A DNA stretch of 64,000 bases from Helianthus annuus (taxonomy: Eukaryota; Streptophyta; Magnoliopsida; Asterales; Asteraceae), in contig NC_035437.2 of the NCBI RefSeq assembly GCF_002127325.2, forward strand, positions 172,394,530 to 172,458,529, written 5' to 3'. A program made the translations under genes and the position numbers. How positions within the stretch are numbered: position 1 is the first letter of the stretch; each line of letters starts with the position of its first letter. Shown here piece after piece: positions 35,894-47,534 of the stretch. Below the pieces are notes generated by a model, which worked only from the letters and a program-made list of their open reading frames with translations, had not been told where the DNA came from and did no database searches.

Positions 35894-38800
35894 AGTTGGT
35901 ATCAGAGCCTTGGTTTAAGAGATTCGAGTATGGTGGGGAGGAACCATGCTTGGACTTAAACCTTATGCTCTTGACAAAGAATAGTGTTCGGTTCGAGGCT
36001 TGATCGCAAATCCGGTAAGTACAAGTACGTGAATAGTTAGTATGCTAAAGTGTTGTAAACAACACATAGGGCTATCGTGTGATACGCGTTACCCCAATTA
36101 AAATGATTGAAATAGTTGACGAAAATACGCGCGTTGACGCGTATAGTAGAAAAAGCCTTGTACTATAATACGGGCGATTATTGAGGTTGACGTTACTAAC
36201 TTTTGTGAATGTTTTAATTGAAGGACACTCGCGTTTGAAGACGACGAGAGTCAAACGAATTGTGGATATGATGATGGAACGGTCCGAAGTATGACAAGAG
36301 GAGCATACTCACCGAGGACTAAATCGCGTAATGACCGCGAACAAGGTTAATGGCAAAGAACGCCCGTCGGGGAAAACATTACCAGGTGCACATTTTAAAT
36401 AATAGCATAAATAGTAATATGCAACGATAAGTAGGAACTTAAAAGTTGCATATGTAAAATTAAAAACTTGGAAAGACCTGAATAGAAAACCTATCCGGGA
36501 TATTGTTTCCAAGAAAAACAGATAGAGGTATTACTTACATAGGGCGTGATGTGAAAACTGTAAAAAGGTCATGCGTGTCATGTGTTAATCGCTTACTCTG
36601 GCCAAGTAAGTAGCGGCATATGTTACCATGAACTTCTTATGGCGGACACGTTTACATCCGATGTAGTAAGGGCAGGGTGAATGGGACTAATTAAAAAGTG
36701 CCCAAATGAATCAGATAAGCAAAATACTTGATAATAATGTAAACGCACAACCAAGTGACAGGAGCGTATTACATTAGGATAATGAGCCCGAGTGAAGAGA
36801 CAAACAAGCATGTAAAACGATTTAGACAAGTTTTGGGAGGGAGTGTACTTACACTCGAACCCAGAAAACATCAAGCATGTAAAATGATTTAGACAAGTAT
36901 TGGGAAGGAGTGTACTTACACTCGAACCCAGAAAACATCAAGCATGTAAAATGATTTAGACAAGTATTGGGAAGGAGTGTACTTACACTCGAACCCAGAA
37001 AACATCAAGCATGTAAAATGATTTAGACGAGTATTGGGAAGGAGTGTATTTACACTCTCACCCAGAAAGCATCAAGCATGTAAAATGATTTAGACAAGTT
37101 TTGGGGAGGAGTGTACTTACACTCGAACCCAGAAAACATCAAGCATGTAAAATGATTTAGACAAATAATGGGAGGGAGTGATACTTACACTCGAACCCGG
37201 AGAATGTAAACATGTAAAATGATTTAGATATGCATTGGGAGGGGGTGTACTTACACTCTAACCCGGAAAATGCAAATATGTCCCTTAATGGGTCATTTTT
37301 GTAAAACGTCGAACTTAAAGATAAAGTCAGAATATAAAAATCGAAGCGAGGTCTTAATGCATACCGGGAGGGTTGCAATAATAACAACTTCGGTAAAACA
37401 CCCGGTGGATGGGTAAGAATTAAACACATGCGTAAACCAAGAGACGTGAACGCGGGTTGAAAGATCAAAGTAACTTGGATTACGAGTTATGACTATAAAA
37501 TCTCGTATATAGAAATTGTGAGTAAATATGTTCGACTACTCGAAGTCGAATGGGTCGAATAAAGAATAAAATTGATTATTTATAAGTGATGGATTTCACA
37601 TTAATAGGTCAAACATGTTGAATACAATATAACGCCGAATGGCACAAATGAACACTAGCCAGATAAAGGTAGTGTTAAATGCAAGAGAATAATGAGCCCG
37701 GCAATGGGACATAATCAAACACGAATGTATGTAAACTGGATAATGGTGAGCATAAGATAAACCGACGCATAAATGACGTGAGGAATCATAAAGTCGGAAA
37801 ATGTGCCCGAAAAGAAACGAATGTAGCCTTAGACTACGGTCAAGGTCAAGGATAATATCAAAACGATAATAAATGATGTTAAACATGGTGCCTTAACGCC
37901 GTATGCGTATATAAATGTATACACATTTGAAGGAAGACTCGAATAAAAGATGATCTACGGGATCATCATAACCTACGAGGTATTAATTAGAGCAAAAGGT
38001 CTACAGGGCCAAAACGACCCACGGGTCATGATTAGAAAGAAGTTATAAGGACTTCGCCTTAAAGAGGTGAATGTCTAATCGAAAATAGCCCATGAGGCTA
38101 AGTGATAAACCTACGGGTTAGATGGAATAAAGCAAGGAAATCAGTTAAGAATCCCCGCATGAAAACTAAGACTGTAAAGGATTAAATTATGGGCTGTCAA
38201 TATCCCGGTATGGATGATTGACACAAGATAAAGAAAAGATCCTAAAACTAAAACTTCGGTTTTAGTAAGAAATAATGTTCTTATAAACATAAATTCTGAT
38301 AGGAATTCAAATAGTAAGCATGAAAGATACCAGTCTTGACACTGATAGACGCAAGACGATGTATTCCAAAAGTGATATTTTCGAAAATGAAATTCTGATA
38401 TAAATTAAACATGATATAATACAATCATGGTCAAGAAATGTAATGTGAAGTAGAATCGCATTATAACTAAGCAAGCGGTAAAAAGTAACTGGACTAATAA
38501 GTCTAGTTAGCGAGACCGGTTAAGGTCATTTAAGTAATTTGGTTGCTTGTAAGCGGTGGATTCGGTATAACTGAACCGAATAAATGAATTTGAAAACAAA
38601 AGAAAATTTTTGCTAAAAGTGAAAGATTTCACTAAAGACCTTTAAACGGTTCAAAGTAACGGATTCATAAAGAATTCGATAGTATATGAAAGCGATGGAT
38701 ATCGCTAAGTTAACTAAACTAGTGGAAATAACGAGATTACGATATTTCAAGTTGCACTATGTCGTATGAGTTATGTAGACAATAAGTAACCAAAAAGGCG

Positions 38801-38947
38801 TTACCATACCTTTCTGGTAATACAAACTATAGGATAAAAGTATAAGTAATGTTTAAAAGATTTCTCGGATCGAATACATTGAGTTAAACTCAATAAATTA
38901 GGTAAGAAAAGGTTTCGAGGACGAAACCTCTTTAAGGGGGGTAGACT
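35894..38947 (+). repeat. Internal region 2 of the tandem array
   Basis: Copy of internal region 1, with its primer-binding site, the 67 bp repeat array at 36806-37274, and the purine tract. Every short reading frame of region 1 recurs here with the same translation. Confidence 0.85.
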
Positions 38948-41788
38948 TGTAACACCCCGAAAATATAAAACTTTATATTAGGATTATAAAGTATAAATAA
39001 ATGAGAATTTACCAACTAGGAAATTTAACCTAGTTAGTTACAAGCCTAGAAATAGCTTATAATAAGGTTAAAAGCAACTAAACTATAAGTTGAACAAAGT
39101 GGAAGGGCCTAAGTTGTTAAAGATGAAACTTAATTTGATAAAACAAATAAAAAACAAACCAAACACCCCATTTGGGATGTCTGGTCGTACAAGAACACAG
39201 GGGGCGACACAGGCTCCCCACCAAACCCTTGTGCATGTCAAACTTGATCAAATTGAGGGTTCAAATCAGTCCCAAATCGAAATCCAAGCTCGTATTCATG
39301 AACACCAAGTTGAAAGGATCACAAGGTATGTAAAATTGTGACGTTTTGATCCATCTCAAAATTCTAGGTTATTTGTAAGAAACTGAAATTGAGCTTGATT
39401 ATGTCATGCATGAGTGAATCTTGAAGTAATATGATGTCTAGGAGTAAACCCTAGTCAATAACATGTTAGATTGTTGGAAAAACTATGAGATTTATGATGA
39501 TCCATTGATAAGCTAAGTGGGTTTTATGTTAATATGATGAACACTAGGAAATAGATTGTTGATCTAGTGTAAATTGACGATTTTGAAGTGAATTCAGAAA
39601 TTATAGAAGTTAACCACTTTGTAAGATGGTTAATTTATGTGAAATTTGGGGTAAGAGATAAGCTAGAGACATGATAAATAAACATGTAAAATTCTGCCCT
39701 TAAGGTGTTCGTTGAAATGCCTCAAAGAAGGCTCGAAACTAGAATTTTGTAGTTAAAACATCTAGTTGCGATGTTTCGACTATTATGCAAAAAGTGATTA
39801 AAGAGAGTTCTAAATGTGTTAAACGCGATTAGAACTTTGGTTAAAACGGAGGTCTAAAGATAACGCCTACCGAGTAGTTAAAGAATGCTAAAACTAGTTG
39901 ATAACTCGAAAATGCAAATTAGTATACTATTGGGCATTTGACTATTAAAAAGGTCAAACTGACCTATAATACGATAAATAGCAATTTTGATATGAAATGC
40001 ATAAGGTGGAATAATCGTATTAGAATATGATTAAACTAACCACCTTGAAAACGATGATGATAGTTTGACGCGTAACAAGCTAGGTGGAAGCTTGGAGTGA
40101 AAGCGGGTCAAACAAGTCAAGCATGGAAGAAAAGCGTAGCTCGGATGCAAGGTAAGTGAAACTTACATAATTGTGTAGAATACTTGTTCATTCTATACGT
40201 TATAGATGCAATAATGCTAATATCGAAAATATGGATTTCCGACGTGATTGATACGAGTCGGAACATATAAAGATGATAAAACCATGTTTATGGCAAAAAG
40301 GGGATTCGGTAAATGAATCCGGGACGGGATGGATGTATGAATTAGAAGTCAAAAACCATGTTTTTGATTTAATAGGCAACGTTGGGCATATAGGCCGAAC
40401 GGGTCAAATGGTGGTGATAACACTATTTGACAATATCGACTAATGCGATTGTCAAGTCTTGTGTTAACAGGAGCGATTAGCAATTCAGTTAATTTCGCCC
40501 ACACTAAGTGTGATGATAAAAGCAAGGTATAAATTGGGTCTATATGTTGACCCTAGCCAGGTACGTATGCATACGATTATAGTTAACATACCAACTTGGT
40601 CTAATAGGTAGTGAAAGCCCCTCGTAGTAAATGAGGGGCTAATGTCGACTAAAATGCCCTTGAAGGGTAAATTGAGCAAACAACTTATAAAGGTTGTTTA
40701 GGAACTTATCTTTCGATCTTGTAACCTTTAGACGCGCATGAAAGTTGTAGACATAAACTTTCAAGAGTTAAATGCTTAAATTGTGTGTTGCCGCAAAAAT
40801 AACACATCCGTGGGATTAAACTCGGAATAAATAGTCCATTTCGTTAAATCCACCACATCCTTAGTTGTGGTGGAAGACTAGCTAATAACAAATTGGTGGA
40901 ACTATGAGATACATGAGATATGAGCACCGTCCGTGCTAAAATGGTCGTAAATGCCCTTAACGGGTCAAAATAAGATTTTAAACGAAAACGGGTAAATAAT
41001 TGTGTAGAAACCCGTGTTCAGTACTTAATATGATTGACAATATTAGAATTTAAGGGTTCATGATGAATGGTGGTCAAACAAACATGTTTGTTTGATAATC
41101 ACATAGTCGGGTCGAATATTGTTGAAAAGATAATAAGCCGAAGGCTTAAAAGTCTCAATTTTATTTAATCCGGATGTCAGATCTTAACTCCATATAATGG
41201 AGAATTAAATTACAAACATGTAGGAAGAAACGGTAGGTCAAACGGATAAGCGGTTTGAAAGATACGAAAGATTTCGTGTCAAATTACGGCAAAATGGAAA
41301 GGTGGGATGCAGGTGCCACCGTAAATTACGGTGCCACCGTAATTTACGGTGGACCTGAATTGGTTTACGGTGAAACACTCCTGATTTACGATGGAAACAA
41401 ATCGAAACAAGGACTACCGTAAATTACGGTGTCCACCGTAATTTACGGTGGACCCTGTACAAAATGTATTTTGATCAGTTTTGTTTCCCGGACTTGTTTA
41501 GATACGTTTTAAACCCCGTATGACTAAAGCATTTCATGTTTTTATGAAATGTAGGTACTTTGTGGAAGCCGGAAGACGATCAAGCTCAACGAAGAACCGA
41601 ACACGATACAGTTACATGCTTCCGCACTTCGCCACGTTGTAAATTTTAAACAACGAACTTCGATCACGTTATGTAGAATAAATTATAATTTGTAAAAGTT
41701 TTAAATAAACCCGCATTTATATAATAGGTGTGGTCTTAACCACACATCTAATTGTGGTATTTACATATAAAATAACTAGGGTGTTACA
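38948..41788 (+). repeat. LTR 3 of the tandem array
   Basis: Copy of LTR 1. Near the 3' end it has GGTGTGG and ACACATCTAA where LTR 1 and LTR 2 have GGCGTGG and ACACACCTAA. The palindrome cluster is at 41315-41454. Confidence 0.9.
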
Positions 41789-42565
41789 TTCATCGACCTC
41801 CGGTTACCACCATGTGTACGCCATCTTCTTCATACCGATAAACATTTCCGACGACCACCTTCTTCATCGACATAAATCATAGTCTGAGACCATCATCATA
41901 TCCCATCATTATCTCCTTCTGCCTCCGCCCAGAACAACCATAACCAGATTCACCATCTCCGAATCTCTTCGTCATCTTCTATCGGAGCACCGCCACCGAC
42001 TTCAGCCGCCATCGATAACCTCACCAGATCTTATATTTCCAGATCTGTAAATGAACATCAGATTTTATAAACCGGAGATCTTTTGTTAACGAACACACAT
42101 CCCCCGACACTGCAAAACTTCTTCTCGTTCTTCGAGCGATATCAAAAACCGAGCCTTTTAAAGACTTCAATGGCTCTGATACCACTTCTTAGTCCCGAAA
42201 AACCCGAGATATCACTCAACGGTTCGATCGAACGCGGAATATAAGATCAAACCGCCAAGAACAAAAAGAAATATTTATTAACGAACTCAGTGCCGCTGCT
42301 TAGATCGCACACAGTCTCAAGGACTGTCTGGTACGATCTTCGAGAACCTTGCACACAATCTCTAGGATTGTCAGGTACAAGGTTCTCCTATTTGGGGCTA
42401 CATGATTACACAAAATGTGGGAGAGCTCTACCACTAACAATCTAATAAGACTATCTATAGGAGCCTCTACCCCATTGGCCCACATGGCCAAGCCCAAGCC
42501 CAAGACCTAATCCAAACAAACATATTAGAACATAATAAAGATGAGCATAAAACTTTGACCTATCA

Positions 42566-43093
42566 CCACTCGCCCCTTTTCAATGATCGGGTAAATGGTA
42601 TAGGACCCAAAGGAACTTTCTTTGTAAACGGGGTTGAGTACGTGTACGAGTACTACCTAGTTGATGGGATTTACCCAGAGTGGGGGGTTTTCGTAAAATC
42701 GTTCACAAGACACGGTACCACAGATCCAAAGAGATTAAAGTTTAACAGGGTCCAGATGGCTGCACGTAAGACGTCGAGCGAGCATTCGGTGTTTTGAAGA
42801 AAAGGTGGCGAATATTGGCAATGCCTTGTCGATTATGGGACAAGGATCAGACTGGAAACGTGATGTACACATGTATCATTTTTCACAACATGATTTTGGA
42901 GGATGAAGGTAGAGCGGTCGTTACCTACTATGATGACGATGACCCCCAACCAGATAACGTAACAGACGAAGATAGAGCGGCAAATGAATTTTTGATAAAG
43001 TCAAGGGATATACATCACAACCTTCGATCTGATTTGGTGGATCATGTTTCAACGATTCCTGGGCTCGAAACCGACGAAGACGACGAAGAATGA
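42566..43093 (+). pseudogene. HARBI1-like transposase, C-terminal part
   Basis: Contains SPLFNDRVNGIGPKGTFFVNG, YYLVDGIYPEWGVFVKS (second catalytic aspartate), then MAARK, and, after a frame change, KKRWRILAMPCRLWDK and IIFHNMILEDE, ending in an acidic tail at 43093. One base appears deleted at about 42770: the shift breaks the frame within the block that normally carries the catalytic glutamate. This fixes the transposase as dead even without the insertions. Confidence 0.85.
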
Positions 43094-43134
43094 TAATTTT
43101 TTATTTTGATAATTGTTTTGTATGTTTATTTTAA

Positions 43135-43137
<3 letters not shown>

Positions 43138-43170
<33 letters not shown>
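43138..43170. repeat. (TA)n microsatellite
   Basis: About 16 TA units in the 3' part of the Harbinger element, just after the transposase stop. Confidence 0.9.
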
Positions 43171-43175
<5 letters not shown>

Positions 43176-43498
43176 AAAACTGATGTGGCTTGGCCACGCC
43201 AGCCAAGCCACGTCCACCATACCACATCCAAAGTGGGTTTGAGGCTTGAGTTTTGAAATTGCACGTGTCAACCAAAGCCCCAACCCAAGCCCACCATACC
43301 CCACGATCTTAAGTTTCTCTTGTAATTATCATCATTACACTAGTACAAATCGCCCATCAATAACTTGTGGTGTTCGTTATGCTATAGCTACTTTAGACGA
43401 TATTTACTTGAATCGAACAACCCGAAAATGATTCCCAAACTTTTATTGACATGAAAAGTCAGAATCATAAACTCACACCCACACGCATATTTAAACTA

Positions 43499-44279
43499 TC
43501 TTAAAAAATAAAGTCGGAGACACCCCAACTTTCAACCTTTGTCATAAGACTCACAACCACTCCCTTTACTTTGAATTTCCACACCAACACCCTCATCTTT
43601 CAAAATTCACCACCACTCCTCTACTTTGCTTTTCCACCATCACCCCCTCTGATTTTACGTATTTATGGATCCACCCCTCTACTTTTACATATTTCCGCCA
43701 CCACCCCTCTACTTTTACACTTTGCCTTTTTTAGAATTTGCATTTTTACCCTTTGCAATATTAGGCCATTTTTACACCCGCTCAACTTTAAAAAATTGCA
43801 ATTGTAACCCCTAGACTGTTACTCCTACTTTTGCAAATGCCATTGCATTGTGTTTTACGAAATGTGTTAGGCGTTGTGTTTTACACTTCGTGTCTACCTT
43901 TATGTTCTACACTTTTTTGTAATTGTCTTTTACGCATTGTGCTTTACACTTTTTTGTAGTTGGCTTAGACAACATTGCGTTTTTCGAATTGTGTGCTGTC
44001 TTACTACACGTTTCCAACCAACTGGGGTAGCTCAGTTGGCCACCGACACCCATATTCCAACACTTGGATCGTTGGGGTCTCGGGTTCGAGACGTGGCAAC
44101 CCCACCTCTCTCAAACCCCAAGTGTTGGGAGGGTATTTGCCGCCAAGGATCCTTGTCGGGTGGTGAACTGGGAGGGGGATCCCCTCCGCGGTCAGGGGTA
44201 CCGTGCACCTACCCTTTTTTTTTACTACACGTTTCCACCTGCCGTGCGCCGTCGCAACGCGTGGCGTGCAAAATACTAG
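43499..44279 (+). mobile_element. Helitron, duplicated copy
   Basis: Paralogue of 10542-11417, from A|TCTTAAAAAATAAAGTCGG to CTAG|T (44276-44279). It lacks the solo LTR of the first copy but has a SINE inserted close to the 3' hairpin, whose stem has also acquired mismatches (GCCGTGCG). Confidence 0.65.
44017..44223 (+). mobile_element. tRNA-derived SINE, plus strand, T-tailed
   Basis: Pol III A box TAGCTCAGTTGG (44029-44040) and B-box-like GGGTTCGAGACG about 50 bp later. It ends in a T-run rather than poly(A). Perfect 14 bp target duplication ACTACACGTTTCCA (44003-44016 and 44224-44237). The paralogous empty site is intact at about 11362-11375. Confidence 0.9.
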
Positions 44280-44606
44280 TATATAAATAACAAACAAACA
44301 GACAGACAAACATACCCAGTAAAATTCCTACTGGCCTTGAATATATTGCAATAGAGGGTTTGTTTTTTATAAATAAATTTCTTAATTCAAGTTTTATTCT
44401 GCAGGCGACAACATCCGATTCACCTGCATACTACAGTTGCAACGATCATTTTACTTCATTTGACCAGAGGCAAGATACATCTCCGAGTCAATCTCCTACT
44501 TTCGGTATAACCCTACACGATTCAGAAGGTATATGCAATTATCAAACTAGCTTACTAGCCCGTTGTCACACCATTATCATGGATGAGTTATGGACATATA
44601 GAAGTA

Positions 44607-45099
44607 GGGTAAAGTTCTTGTACAAATAATCTTAACATACAAAACATACAAATTGAAGGAAAACTCAAAATGACAAGGTGGCATTTTTGTAATTATCAAT
44701 AACTATCAAAGTTACTCTACAAATATACCTAAAAAAAACCTAACCCCCCCCCCCCCCCAAAAAAAAAAAAAAAAAACTAAAATGCTAAAAACTAAACCCC
44801 CAAAAATCTAAAAAATAAAAAAAACACACAAATTATTTTATTTTATTATTTTAACATTTTCTATTAAAAAAATCGCTACTTTTATTTATTTATTTATTTT
44901 TTTTGCTAACGAAATGTAGCGATTTTTTAATAAAAAATGTTAAAAAAATTTGTGTTTTTAGGTATTTTTGGTTGAGTTCACATTTGTATAGTAACTTTGA
45001 TAGTTGGTGGTAATTACAAAAATGCCACTTTGTCTTTTTGAGTTTTCCTTCAATTTCTATGTTTAGTATGTTAAGATTATTTGTATTTGATCTTTTGCC
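44607..45099. mobile_element. Mutator-like MITE (copy A), inside pseudogene exon
   Basis: Long inverted arms: left GGGTAAAGTTCTTGTAC, AAATAATCTTAACATAC; right, inverted, GGCAAAAGATCAAATAC, AAATAATCTTAACATAC. Perfect 10 bp target duplication TATAGAAGTA (44597-44606 and 45100-45109); intact site in the functional gene at about 11731. 493 bp, with C- and A-runs in the middle. A second copy is at 62125-62542. Confidence 0.9.
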
Positions 45100-45768
45100 T
45101 ATAGAAGTATACGTAACAAACCAGACCATAAAACAGGCCTAAATCAAACAATGCTTTGTTCTTGTTTAGGTGCTTCTTTAATTATCCGTTATTTGGATAA
45201 TATTCTTGAGAAGGTTGTGAAGAGAGGTTTCAGTTGCATAGCAAGACCGGTGCTCTCATTGATGGTAAAATTAATCGAACGTATGTTCAGTTTACCGATT
45301 GAATATTATTGGAGAAAACAGAACAACGTATATCCAAACAATGCTGTGGAACACAGATATGAGAGCCAAACACATGTCCAAACAGAAGCTGTCAGAGAAA
45401 ATCAAATACTTCCGTGTGTCGAACGCCTGCAAAAACTCGAAGAAATTCTAGAAGAAATTAAGAAACGGCCTGCTCAAATTCCTGTTGAAAAGGAGCATAT
45501 GCTGAACAATTCGTTGGACCGGATTAAATCAGTAGAATTTGACCTAAATAAAACTAAGAGGTTATGTTCCTTTTACTGTATCATTATTATTACTATTATT
45601 ATTTATATTATTTATTATTATTATTATTTTACAGGTATTACATGCTACTGTGGTGAAGCAGCTTGAGATAGCAGCCTTGATGGAGAATTTGCAGCAATCC
45701 AAATTCCATGTAAACTACTTTCCCTTGTGTTTGGTAGTAGCGGGTCAAATATAATCACAAAAAATAAA

Positions 45769-46197
45769 GAGTGAATTTCAAGAATTATCCTTTATCTTTA
45801 TACCCATTTTCAGGCGCTGTCCTTTATGTTCAATTTTGACGAGTTTTGTCCTTTATGTTTTCATATCATACACGTTTTGTCCTTTAGGCCTAACCCAGTT
45901 AGTTTTTTCAGTTAAATTTGGTCATATGTTTTGTACATGAGAGCATTTTTGTCAATTCAAAGGTAAGTTCAACGGCAGATTTACAGCTCAAAGCTTCTGC
46001 AACCTTTGAATTGACAAAAATGCCCTCATGTGCAAAGCACATTACCAAATTTAACTGAAAAAACTAACTGAGTTAGGCCTAAAGGACAAAATGTGTATGA
46101 TATGAAAACATAAAGGACAAAACTCGTCAATTTTGAATATAAAGGACAACGCCTGAAAATATGTATAAAGATAAAGGACAATCCTTGAAATTCACTC
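45769..46197. mobile_element. Foldback element, 'TGTCC' type
   Basis: Ends GAGTGAATTTCAAG...CTTGAAATTCACTC. Perfect 9 bp target duplication AAAAATAAA (45760-45768 and 46198-46206). Arms pair along their length and contain repeated TTTTGTCCTTTA words. Paralogue of 12442-13020, without its nested MITE. Confidence 0.85.
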
Positions 46198-46937
46198 AAA
46201 AATAAACGATTCAGGAGGTTTTATGTGTATAACTTTACTTCATTCCTTGTGTGAAGTCAAAATGGGTTTAGGTTGAAACGAGTTGAGTCCTGTTGACTTG
46301 AAACATAAACTTATATAAATTGTTATTTATTTTTTTTCATTTTATTTTGGGTGCAGAGGCGAAGGATATGCTGAAAGTGAATGTACAGCTTAAATAGGAA
46401 GAAGTGATATTAGTAGCACATATATATGGAGAAACTGCATCCATACACAGATTACCCCCCCTTAAATGAGAGGCGAGTATTTAGAACGATCATGTGTTGA
46501 TTGTCTCCTAACTTTAATTTTAAAAAAGAAAAATGCTTACTTTTGATATCACTTTTTTCTGCTTTTTGTTTTACTCTTTTTTCATCTTTTTTGTGATCGA
46601 GATATGATTAAAATTTGAGTTTAAAACGCAAGCTTTTTTTCAGGGTTTTGATGAGTTTTTAGAAATTATGAATAGCGGTGTTTATAAACCGTTAAAATCG
46701 GCCAAAGCGCCTAAAATGAAAGCAACTTGGCCTGTTTTGAGTTTCAAACAATTCATGTTTTACTGTTTGCTAGTTTAATGTTGAACTTTTGTTGTTTATA
46801 TATATATAACTTGAACTTTTGTTGTTTATATACGTAAACATTTTTATCTTTTAAAAATTATAAAACAAAGTAATGATTTTGAAAAAATCTGTTTGGACGG
46901 CATATTCCCAAACAATCAAGTATTAAAACGCCAAACC

Positions 46938-47241
46938 GCCAATGATCTCTGGATCAAGTGGTGGAGAGCTTGCATTTCTCTTGAGAGATGCAGGTTCGAC
47001 TCCCACTTGGTGCAGAGTGAGGCACTGGTGGGCAATGATAGGAGACCCAGGGAAACCTGGGTTGGATCCTTGAGCCAAACGGGTTTTACCGGTAATTTCA
47101 CTGTCGTGCCTACGGGCGGGTGGGTTACCGGGTTTTTCCCGGAATTGGTGGTGGACTCGGATTACTCTTGGAGTACTCCGTTTGTCCAGTGGGTGCTCCG
47201 AGAGTGCTCGGGATTGAGTTTGTTGGCCGTTCAAAAAAAAA
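46938..47241 (+). mobile_element. tRNA-derived SINE, plus strand, A-tailed
   Basis: A-box-like TGGATCAAGTGGTGGAG and B box GGTTCGACTCCC, with an A-tail at 47233-47241. Perfect 16 bp target duplication ATTAAAACGCCAAACC (46922-46937 and 47242-47257). The paralogous empty site is at about 13704-13720. Sequence unlike the other two SINEs. Confidence 0.88.
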
Positions 47242-47534
47242 ATTAAAACGCCAAACCAGTAAACCATCCGGCTTGATGCACCTGACTTGGCTTGTTTAGT
47301 TTGTCACCCCCGATACCTAATTAGAAATTATAGCTATAATTTTGATAAAAATTTGCCTGAGCCATACTCAGTAGAAGCTTATTTCAAACATAGGATATCA
47401 TAGAATTTTATAAAAACACGTTCAACAACACGCTATTTCCATGGTTTTGTGGTGTGGTAGTATTTCATAAAACACGTCCAAACAACAGTGCAAGAAGTTT
47501 GTTTGCTGATGTGGCTTGGTGGGGCGTCACCATA

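Larger units (their letters stand above)
27158..41788 (+). mobile_element. Tandem LTR retrotransposon array: LTR-internal-LTR-internal-LTR
   Basis: Three 2841 bp LTRs (27158-29998, 33053-35893, 38948-41788; TGTAACACC...GTGTTACA) alternate with two 3054 bp internal regions. The period is exactly 5895 bp. The array is bounded by a single 5 bp target duplication TTCAT (27153-27157 and 41789-41793); no duplication occurs at the inner junctions. Each internal region starts with primer-binding site TGGTATCAGAGCC (30002-30014, 35897-35909) and ends with a purine tract AAGGGGGG (33039-33046, 38934-38941). A short relic TTTCGAGGACGAAACC before the tract resembles the end of Ty3/gypsy polyproteins. No gag-pol frame exists, so this is a LARD-like non-autonomous family. 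The gypsy assignment is an inference. Confidence 0.92.
25473..42565 (-). mobile_element. Non-autonomous LTR retrotransposon (outer), hosting the tandem LTR array
   Basis: Two 379 bp LTRs, 25473-25851 and 42187-42565, nearly identical in sequence, with 5 bp target duplication CCACT (25468-25472 and 42566-42570). Minus-strand orientation: the primer-binding site TGGTATCAGAGCCA (initiator Met tRNA) reads from 42184 to 42171, and the purine tract CTAGGGGGAGAT lies beside the left LTR (25863-25852). Apart from the nested array, the internal region is only about 1.7 kb, pyrimidine-rich on the plus strand and without gag or pol, so the element depended on enzymes supplied by others. Confidence 0.85.
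21851..43308 (+). mobile_element. PIF/Harbinger DNA transposon, broken by nested insertions
   Basis: The left end (GTATGGGGCTTGGGTTGGGG) and inverted right end (GTATGGTGGGCTTGGGTTGG) form imperfect terminal repeats. TTA flanks both sides (21848-21850 and 43309-43311), the usual 3 bp PIF/Harbinger target duplication. Between them lie the pieces of a HARBI1/ALP1-like transposase gene. Most of the 21.5 kb is later insertion: a captured gene fragment, a hAT element, and a non-autonomous LTR element that itself holds a 14.6 kb LTR array. A TATA-like TTTATAAATACC sits at about 22054, ahead of the transposase start. Confidence 0.75.
44405..46374 (+). pseudogene. SEC14-like gene, 3' copy (exons 11-13), disrupted
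   Basis: Exon 11 equivalent 44405-45561, split by a 493 bp MITE at 44607-45099; exon 12 equivalent 45635-45709; exon 13 equivalent 46357-46374 with the same RRRIC tail. The rest of the coding sequence is almost identical to 11539-13190. The donor after exon 11 reads GG|TTATG instead of GG|GTATG. With no promoter, no lipid-binding domain, an exonic insertion and a lost donor, it is a pseudogene, although read-through from an upstream promoter could still transcribe it. Confidence 0.9.

Noticed and set aside
27300..40679. Sets of identical short open frames repeated every 5895 bp (83, 64, 60, 67, 83, 103 and 96 residues)
   Set aside because: Their recurrence reflects DNA-level identity of the tandem LTR copies. 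They lie on both strands, match no known domain and cross the repeat arrays, so they are not supported as genes.
44029..44110. A genuine tRNA gene (TAGCTCAGTTGG start)
   Set aside because: There is no acceptor stem pairing or anticodon arm. Target duplications and a T-rich tail show it is the head of a SINE.
43874..44309. Overlapping open frames of 63-138 residues in copy 2
   Set aside because: They run across the Helitron and the inserted SINE and are absent as such from copy 1, so they are not genes.
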